A stretch of DNA of 64,000 bases, taken from positions 310,001 through 374,000 of the forward strand of contig CAVSMU010000010.1 in the NCBI GenBank assembly GCA_963729075.1, written 5' to 3'. Below the pieces are notes generated by a model. The model had not been told where the DNA came from. It ran no database searches and saw only the letters and a list, made by a program, of their open reading frames with translations. Position numbers and translations under genes: made by a program. Numbering within the stretch: the first letter of the stretch is position 1; every line of letters starts with the position of its first letter. Positions 33,834 to 38,534 of the stretch are shown piece after piece. This DNA is from WHSW01 sp963729075. Lineage in GTDB: Bacteria; Actinomycetota; Thermoleophilia; Solirubrobacterales; 70-9.

Positions 33834-34112
33834 TCACTTGGTCGTCACACAGACGGTTCCGTCGATGCCACGGCCGGTCAGGGAGTAGACGTCAGCTTCG
33901 GTGAGTCCACCCCCCGGCGTCGTGACGCAGACGGTTCCGTCGATGTCACGGCCGCTAAGGGAGTAGACGTCGGCGCTCCTTGCCTCGCCGTCGATCGTGT
34001 CCTCACTCAGCACGGTTTTGGCGGCGCAGGCAAGCCCGCCGGTGAGAACCAGGAACAGGGCAAGCGCTCCCATCCAGTGTCCGCGAACGTGGGCGAGGAG
34101 TCTGGCGAGCAT
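33834..34112 (-). CDS. short secreted MLAKL-HLR family paralogue with internal duplication
   Basis: 92 residues: MLARLLAHVRGHWMGALALF signal region, then KTVLSEDTIDGEARSADVYS, matching the N-terminus of the protein at 32095. The remaining part is two copies of a 21-residue unit (ADVYSLSGRDIDGTVCVTT and ADVYSLTGRGIDGTVCVTT) from a tandem DNA duplication of about 75 bp. The long repetitive and C-terminal domains of the paralogue are missing. It may be a decaying copy or a small secreted peptide; AAAGGCGGCAC before the ATG is preserved. Confidence 0.6.
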   Translation of the reverse strand: MLARLLAHVRGHWMGALALFLVLTGGLACAAKTVLSEDTIDGEARSADVYSLSGRDIDGTVCVTTPGGGLTEADVYSLTGRGIDGTVCVTTK

Positions 34113-34196
34113 GGTGCCGCCTTTCCCCCTGCCGCTTGGAGCCTTTGTGCCCGCCGATCATCTCACCGCTCGCAGCAAAGGCAAGCGGCAGCGGGC

Positions 34197-34522
34197 CTAC
34201 TCCGACAGACCGGCGGCTTTGAGGGCCTCAGCATGGCTCAGGAAGTCGTGCGAGCTGATGGCCTTCCCGCCTCGGAAGGTGATGAACTGCCCGAGTTCCT
34301 GGCTGAACTCAATGCCGGTCGTCCGGCCGGTGAGGTCGATATGACTGAGGACCAGGACCGACTCGCCGAGGTCGCGAATCTCGTGAACATGAATGGTGAG
34401 ACGTTCCCATGCCCCGCCGCGATAGTCATCCCAGGCCCTTCGCACACCGTCAAAGCCCCGATATCGTCGGCGTTCCAGGCCTCCAGCCCACCCCTGACCG
34501 CCTCCACGTTCTCGTGCGACAT
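34197..34522 (-). pseudogene. SnoaL-like gene with internal deletion and frameshift
   Basis: From the ATG at 34522: MSHENVEAVRGGLEAWNADD, then family sequence resumes in another frame with YRGFDGVRRAWDDYRGGAWE, SVLVLSHIDLTGRTTGIEFS and ALKAAGLSE. The segment between the first helix and the YRG turn (roughly 30 residues) is missing, and the deletion junction near 34470 changes frame. Unlike the other frameshifts this cannot be a single-base error. A junction repeat links its start to an orphan 3' tag at 34526. Confidence 0.75.
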
Positions 34523-34525
34523 CGC

Positions 34526-34565
34526 CTACTCCGACAGCCCCGCGGCTTCGAGCGCCTCCTTGCAC
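34526..34565 (-). repeat. orphan SnoaL 3' tag
   Basis: Codons for ECKEALEAAGLSE plus stop, directly upstream of the pseudogene start at 34522, but with no SnoaL body attached: 17 bp further upstream is the stop of an unrelated secreted-protein gene (34583). It shows the repeat surviving without its gene. Confidence 0.65.
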
Positions 34566-34582
34566 TCGGCCCTCAAGCGTCG

Positions 34583-35019
34583 TCAGCGCACGAGGTCGAA
34601 CTCGTTCACCGTCTTCGTTCCCAACCTGTTCTTGTTATGAAACACGACCTTGCCGGCGACCCCATTGAAGTCGCCGGAGCCTCCGACGATGACAAGCCTG
34701 TTGTCACCGCTCTCGATGTCACCCCGGTACTCGAGATCGCCGCGGCCACCGACGTCACCGTTGAGGTGAAAGACCCCATGAACATGCCCCACGTGGTCCC
34801 CGATCTTGACCCGACCGACACGGTCGTCGTGGTTGTGCCGATCGACCAGCTTCCCCTTGAACCGGAAGCCGTCCGGCGTCTCGTGGAATACGCCTTTTCG
34901 AAAACCCTGAAGTGGGGATCGAACGGGAGCGGGGCGGCGGCGTTGCGGTCGAACGAGGCGGAGGCTGGGATCGCAACCAGGGCCAACCCGAGCGGCGCAA
35001 CCGTGACGAGCTTGCGCAT
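34583..35019 (-). pseudogene. secreted beta-barrel (allene oxide cyclase/dirigent-like) protein, frameshifted
   Basis: From the ATG at 35019: signal peptide KLVTVAPLGLALVAIPASAS, then FDPHFRVFEK; family sequence continues in another frame as GVFHETPDGFRFKGKLVDRH to VGGSGDFNGVAGKVVFHNKN and FDLVR. One extra base in the T run at 34895-34898 on the (+) strand restores the frame. The intact paralogue at 36475-36906 has the same order of motifs. GGSGDFNGVAG resembles the barrel signature of allene oxide cyclase/dirigent-like proteins. Presumed extracellular if functional. Confidence 0.7.
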
Positions 35020-35075
35020 GGACTCCCCCTTTGGAGGACGGGACTAGGTAGACCGACCGGACTAGGCTTCCCGGG

Positions 35076-35474
35076 ATGCCCGAACTCATACGGGGGGACG
35101 CGTCCCGTATCGACGAGCTTGAGCCGCTCTGGCTCGCGCTCCGCGAGCATCATGGATCGGTGACTCCCGCGTGGGGCGCGCTGCATCCGGCCGGTGAGAG
35201 CTGGGCCATGCGCAGCGAGAGCTATCGCGAGCTCATGGCCACCTGGCAATGGCCGGCGAGCTTCCTCGCGATCGTCGACCTGATCGTCCTCCCCGGACAC
35301 CGCCGCGAGGGGATCGGCGTCGCGCTCCTCAACGCCATCGAGGACGAGGCGCGTTCCAGGGGGCTCGACGCCGTCGACGTCAACGCCGCCGCGCCGAACG
35401 AGGAGGCCAGGCGGTTCTACGAGAGGCACGGCTACAGGCTCGACCTGGTGACCTACCGCAAGCCCTTGGACTGA
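35076..35474 (+). CDS. GNAT-family acetyltransferase, shortened
   Basis: 132 residues. The acetyl-CoA loop is IVLPGHRREGIGVALLNAIE (R-x-x-G-I-G, about residues 69-88), followed by LDAVDVNAAAPNEEARRFYE and RHGYRL, typical of the C-terminal half of the fold. Between residues about 52 and 64 (ATWQWPASFLAIVDLIVL) strands beta2-beta4 seem compressed, so roughly 20-25 residues may be missing relative to full-length members. TAGGCT ends 7 nt before the ATG. Its stop is 17 bp before the first tRNA-Gly 3' fragment. Confidence 0.75.
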   Translation: MPELIRGDASRIDELEPLWLALREHHGSVTPAWGALHPAGESWAMRSESYRELMATWQWPASFLAIVDLIVLPGHRREGIGVALLNAIEDEARSRGLDAVDVNAAAPNEEARRFYERHGYRLDLVTYRKPLD

Positions 35475-35490
35475 GAGGGCGTGCGTGAAG

Positions 35491-35536
35491 AGCGGCTGAT
35501 GGGATTCGAACCCACGACCTTCTGCATGGCAAGCAG
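35491..35536. repeat. att-like tRNA-Gly 3' fragment, copy 1
   Basis: 46 bp identical to 46018-46063 and to the 3' half of the tRNA-Gly gene at 53237-53282 (anticodon stem to discriminator, (-) strand). The 5' half of the tRNA is not present: what follows has a D-arm-like GGCTCAGCGGTAGCGC but no acceptor strand matching CAGCCGC. Such fragments are typical footprints of tyrosine-integrase insertion into a tRNA 3' end. Confidence 0.8.
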
Positions 35537-35980
35537 GTTCGAGCTGCGCGCTGAGTTCCAGCGAGTACCGCGCTACCGCTGAGCCATCCAAGACTTCACT
35601 GAATGAAGTACACGCGACGATACGCCGGCTGCGCGCCGGTTGTACCTCGCGTGTACCTCGACGAGAAAGCGACCCGTATCGCTACCACTCATTCCGGGCC
35701 GCTTCATCAGAACTTTGTGCAACCTAGCACAAGGCTCGGAGGCGATACCTCGAACGCCGTGGAGGCCGAAGGGTCCAAGCCGGGTGTTGCTCGGTGCGAG
35801 GAGCGAGTGGAACCACAGGGTCCGGTGGGAGTAACACGCCTGCCGGAGTAATCGGTCCCGCTTGTCGTGAGCGGGGATGGCAGTACGGAGTCGGTTTCGA
35901 TTGAGGCCGCCCTACGACGCTTGACGTGCTGCCCGGCTCGCTGTCCTGTCGCTGACCCATACCGGGGAAGACTCGATGGC
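35537..35980. other. intergenic stretch with tRNA-like debris
   Basis: No supported gene. It contains a D-arm-like segment next to the tRNA fragment and the direct repeat GTACCTCGCGTGTACCTCG near 35641-35659. Short frames here have no start signals. Confidence 0.4.
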
Positions 35981-36010
35981 GTAGGTCACTTCCAACTGGA
36001 GGTGGCCTAC
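35981..36010. promoter_or_regulatory. 30-bp imperfect palindrome
   Basis: GTAGGTCACTTCCA and TGGAGGTGGCCTAC form 14-bp inverted arms with two non-complementary positions (G-T pairs in RNA) around a 2-bp centre. It lies 33 bp before a small ORF with a good Shine-Dalgarno. The short centre favours a protein-binding DNA palindrome over an RNA hairpin. Confidence 0.45.
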
Positions 36011-36043
36011 GTCCGCCGCCCCCCAACCAGGGAGAGGCAAAGC

Positions 36044-36115
36044 ATGGACAACGAGAAGTTCCAGGCGACGCTCGACGAGCACATCGACTGGATCCTGCAT
36101 CGGCCCCCTGCGTGA
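36044..36115 (+). CDS. very small ORF, possible gene start remnant
   Basis: 23 residues, MDNEKFQATLDEHIDWILHR and PPA, after GGGAGAGG at 8 nt. The amphipathic helix looks like the first helix of a small protein, but nothing follows, and 20 bp downstream stands an orphan SnoaL junction repeat. It is either a micropeptide or the surviving 5' end of a lost gene. Confidence 0.3.
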   Translation: MDNEKFQATLDEHIDWILHRPPA

Positions 36116-36135
36116 CGACCTCAACGGTCACATTT

Positions 36136-36171
36136 GACATCGCTTACTCCGACAGCCCGGCGGCTTCGAGG
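36136..36171 (-). repeat. orphan SnoaL junction repeat
   Basis: LEAAGLSE codons, stop (TAA here, not TAG), GCG, ATG TCA: the repeat is present without a SnoaL gene on either side. The ATG leads into MSNVTVEVVT, a decayed start tag. Confidence 0.65.
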
Positions 36172-36474
36172 ACGGTCTAACCGATGCCGCCCTTGATAAG
36201 TGGCTCGCGCAGTCGTTAACCGAGTCGGCGAGCGGGAAGTTGGCTCGGACCAGGGCGGGGATGCCTACGGCGGGTTATTCCCCCCGGGTGCGGCGGCGTC
36301 GCCCTGACCTCTCTTGGGCGGCGCCGTTCGCATGCCACGAACCCCCCGAGGGTCGGCCTGCGGCGCAGGACGGTTCGACCCGGGGGGCAACCCGAAACTC
36401 GGATCGTCTCCTCAGAGGCCGTGACCGCCCGCTTACTACCGCAGCCCGGGCGTCCCTCTCCCGTCTCGTTCTCG
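36172..36474. other. intergenic stretch, nothing supported
   Basis: About 300 bp of GC-rich sequence after the orphan repeat and before the secreted beta-barrel gene. I see no gene, hairpin terminator or repeat I would defend. Confidence 0.35.
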
Positions 36475-36906
36475 TTAGCGCACCAAGTCGAAGTGGAGCT
36501 TGTCCGCCCTCCGGCTCACGTTGTGGAGCAGCACCTTGCCGCCGACGCCGTTGAAATCACCGCTTCCCCCGACGACGTTGAGCCTGTTATCGCCCCGCCC
36601 GAGATTGCCGCGGACGCGGAGATCGCCGAAGCCACCGATTTCGCCATTGAGATGGACGACGGCGTGGCACCTGATCGCGCGCTGCGATGCCGCCCTGCAT
36701 ATCCCCTCGTCGCGACCGACGCGGTTGCCGCGGTTGTGCGGCTGGAGCAGCTTGTCCTTGAAGCGGAAGGCGTTCTCGCCAACTGGCCCACCCGACACCT
36801 GCTTTCCGATCACGCTGAAGTGACGGTCGAACGATGCGGAGGCCGGGATCGCGAACATGGCGACGCCGAGCGTCGCGATAACGCCGGCCAGAACGAACTT
36901 GCGCAT
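36475..36906 (-). CDS. secreted beta-barrel protein (allene oxide cyclase/dirigent-like)
   Basis: 143 residues, intact paralogue of the frameshifted gene at 34583. Signal peptide FVLAGVIATLGVAMFAIPAS with cleavage after ASA (about residue 24); the mature protein starts SFDRHFSVIGKQ and contains ENAFRFKDKLLQPHNRGNRV, VHLNGEIGGFGDLRVRGNLG, the signature VGGSGDFNGVGGKVLLHNV and ends FDLVR. The fold assignment rests on the G-G-S-G-D-F-x-G pattern of the allene oxide cyclase-like barrel. It carries both Cys in CRAASQRAIRC. Probably extracellular; ligand unknown. Confidence 0.65.
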   Translation of the reverse strand: MRKFVLAGVIATLGVAMFAIPASASFDRHFSVIGKQVSGGPVGENAFRFKDKLLQPHNRGNRVGRDEGICRAASQRAIRCHAVVHLNGEIGGFGDLRVRGNLGRGDNRLNVVGGSGDFNGVGGKVLLHNVSRRADKLHFDLVR

Positions 36907-36982
36907 GGATGCCTCCTCAGGAGAAGGAACGGTGGGAGGGGTCGACCGTATTCCGTGGGGGTCTGGGCGTCAAGTCGCCTTA

Positions 36983-37036
36983 ACGCTCTCCTGCGGCATC
37001 GCCTACTCCGACAGCCCTGCGGCTTCGAGGGCCTCC
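36983..37036 (-). repeat. orphan SnoaL junction repeat
   Basis: EALEAAGLSE codons, TAG, GCG, then ATG CCG CAG GAG AGC GTT AAG (MPQESVK), a mutated start tag that runs into a stop. No SnoaL body is attached on either side: the preceding gene (37059) is unrelated and the following one is the beta-barrel gene. Confidence 0.65.
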
Positions 37037-37058
37037 GCAGGGTGGTCCTAGGTCGCCG

Positions 37059-37478
37059 TCACACGCCCATGCGGTCAAGCGCCCGCTGCACCGTGTCGCG
37101 TGACGGCGGCCCTCCCCAGACCCAGCGCAGCTTCGTCCCGTCAGACAAACTCAAGACGAGACTGCGGAGGATCAGGCCCCGCCCTAGTCGCGCCCGCGCG
37201 ATGTCCCGGCGCGCGACGAAGCGATTCGCGGGATGCCGTTCAAGCATTTCCTCGATGGGCGCGGACCCACGCTCCGCTATTCCCGGCCTCGGCCCAAGCG
37301 TCCACGGGCGTCTGCTGAACGCCTTCTGCGTCTCGCTTGCCGTGACCCTGACCGCCGCGACGCCATGTTCGTAAAGAAACACGTCGAAGCCCTGAAGAAC
37401 CCACACGTGGGCGCTCGCATTACCGATAGCGCAGAGCAAACGGCCGACCGTGGCTGTCTCGACGTTCTCCTGCGACAT
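37059..37478 (-). CDS. MSQENVE-tagged protein that is not SnoaL-like
   Basis: 139 residues. It starts MSQENVETATVGRLL from a junction repeat exactly like SnoaL genes, but the body is different: HVWVLQGFDVFLYEHGVAAV, APIEEMLERHPANRFVARRD, GLILRSLVLSLSDGTKLRWV and GGPPSRDTVQRALDRMGV, beta-rich and basic, with none of the SnoaL strand-helix pattern and without the C-terminal tag. The first ~12 residues appear to be contributed by the repeat. I do not recognise the family. It follows the K+ channel-like gene at 37509 in the same direction. Confidence 0.6.
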   Translation of the reverse strand: MSQENVETATVGRLLCAIGNASAHVWVLQGFDVFLYEHGVAAVRVTASETQKAFSRRPWTLGPRPGIAERGSAPIEEMLERHPANRFVARRDIARARLGRGLILRSLVLSLSDGTKLRWVWGGPPSRDTVQRALDRMGV

Positions 37479-37508
37479 CGCCTACTCCGACAGCCCGACG
37501 GCTTCGAG
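37458..37508 (-). repeat. SnoaL junction repeat between two non-SnoaL ORFs
   Basis: CTCGAAGCCGTCGGGCTGTC then GGAGTAG, GCG and the MSQENVE codons. Upstream it abuts the stop codon (TAG, 37509-37511) of the K+ channel-like ORF; downstream it supplies the start of the unknown protein at 37059. So the whole repeat is present although neither neighbour is a SnoaL protein. Confidence 0.75.
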
Positions 37509-37901
37509 CTACCCCGCCGACTGTGTCTCGGGCGGTTCTTCCTTGTGGCGCCTGCCGCGTCTGGTGGGACGGTCCTCGCGCATCCTGATGTACCCGATGC
37601 CGAGTTGGCGCGCCACCTCGACCAGGATCCCAATGCCGACCAGCACGTAGAGGGACGAGAAAATCTTCATAGCCCCGCTGGTCAGCGTGAGGTCCGGATC
37701 CGCGATGCTCGACGTGGTCAGGGTGGAGACGGCGAAGTAGAACCCGTCGACCACGTTCCAGCCTTCGCCGAGCGAGTAGGTGACCGTCCCGACCAAGACG
37801 AGGGCGATCGCGGCTCCCACGATGGCGGCGAAGTTCTCTTCCTTGGCCGCGTACTTCATCGCCCCGAGCATGCGCTTGAGCATGGTTATGACGGACAGCA
37901 C
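37509..37901 (-). CDS. two-TM potassium channel-like protein with divergent filter
   Basis: 130 residues: TM1 FAAIVGAAIALVLVGTVTYS (about 24-43), pore region GFYFAVSTLTTSSIADPDLT, TM2 MKIFSSLYVLVGIGILVEVA (about 78-97) and a basic cytosolic tail. The topology and helix sequences fit Ion_trans_2 K+ channels, but the filter is TTSSIADPD rather than TVGYGD, so ion selectivity is uncertain. Start GTG at 37901 or ATG at 37883. The head element at 37932-37955 lies just upstream with an ATG TCG CAG GA tag start that is one base out of frame with this ORF. Confidence 0.7.
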   Translation of the reverse strand: MLSVITMLKRMLGAMKYAAKEENFAAIVGAAIALVLVGTVTYSLGEGWNVVDGFYFAVSTLTTSSIADPDLTLTSGAMKIFSSLYVLVGIGILVEVARQLGIGYIRMREDRPTRRGRRHKEEPPETQSAG

Positions 37902-37931
37902 GTCGTAAGGGTTCGCCTCGGTCGCGGAGGG

Positions 37932-37955
37932 TCCTGCGACATCGCCCGCTCAGTA
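37932..37955 (-). repeat. SnoaL array head element upstream of the channel gene
   Basis: GTACTGAGCGGGCGATGTCG and CAGGA: same sequence as the head element of true arrays (6795, 30712, 33780), here 31 bp upstream of a K+ channel-like ORF. A one-base indel would place the tag in frame with the ORF (MSQ-PSATEANPYDVLS). Confidence 0.65.
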
Positions 37956-38133
37956 CCCCGCCGGGGGGAGGGTCGGAATCCGGAGCGGCAAATCCCAACA
38001 ATCGCCGCGTAGCTCGGTGCAAAGAAAACCCTTTTTCCCTCGGTCGGAGATCGCTGCGGCCAGGCGATTAGTCTTGCGAACAGCGGTTGGTGGGGCATAT
38101 GGTCGGCCCAGACCCCAATCGAAAGGACGCTGA

Positions 38134-38235
38134 ATGTCTGAGTTCGATCACGGTCCGCCCGCTCAACTCGCGGCACTCTTTGACCATGTGCCCGACCCGC
38201 CAGAGCGCGAGGACTTCTGGTTTGACTGGGGTCCG
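38134..38235 (+). pseudogene. 5' fragment of a uracil-DNA glycosylase-like gene
   Basis: The frame from the ATG at 38134 begins MSEFDHGPPAQLAALFDHVP and PPEREDFWFDWGP, which reads like the N-terminus of an actinobacterial uracil-DNA glycosylase-superfamily protein; after about residue 34 (38235) it turns into basic, low-complexity sequence with no family resemblance. The remainder is lost. Assignment from memory of the family, not from a search. Confidence 0.35.
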
Positions 38236-38534
38236 GCGCGCCGAACGACCGCGGGCCCTCGGCGTAGCGCTGACCGGCGTTCGGCCGCGCGGCGTCAGCC
38301 GCGGCGCGCGCCGGTAGGATCGGAACACCCACGGGGTGATCGGCTGATGGTGCGTCGGCGGTGCCGCGTTTGCGCGGGAGCGCATGAAACTGGCCCGCGA
38401 CGGGTGTCAAGACGCTCAAAATTGCGCTCGCGTAGATCGGGGCCAAGCGTTGACTGCCGGGTACACCAGGGCTAGGCTCGGCGAAAGGGGCGCGTCCCGG
38501 CCGACCCGACGGCGCGTGCCAGCATGGAAGCCGC
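38236..38534. other. intergenic stretch, nothing supported
   Basis: About 300 bp between the truncated fragment and the TIR gene. No gene with a start signal, and no strong hairpin or repeat, is visible. Confidence 0.35.

Noticed and set aside
30169..34640. Long (+) strand open frames (533 and 553 residues) over the second array
   Set aside because: Same cause: antisense of (-) SnoaL genes, with repeated LLRHRLLRQPGGFE from the border repeat. No start signals.
35491..35590. A second functional tRNA-Gly gene
   Set aside because: The anticodon-to-3' half is perfect, but the 5' side has no acceptor strand complementary to CAGCCGC and the D-arm-like part is displaced.
35641..35700. Integrase 3' end next to the first att-like core
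   Set aside because: Only a direct repeat and short frames are visible; no catalytic motif or family-like tail could be recognised.
29368..37955. Classical integron with attC sites
   Set aside because: The border repeat lacks the inverted core sites (GTTRRRY type) and folded symmetry of attC, and no integron integrase is in the window. A cassette-like behaviour is still suggested by other evidence.
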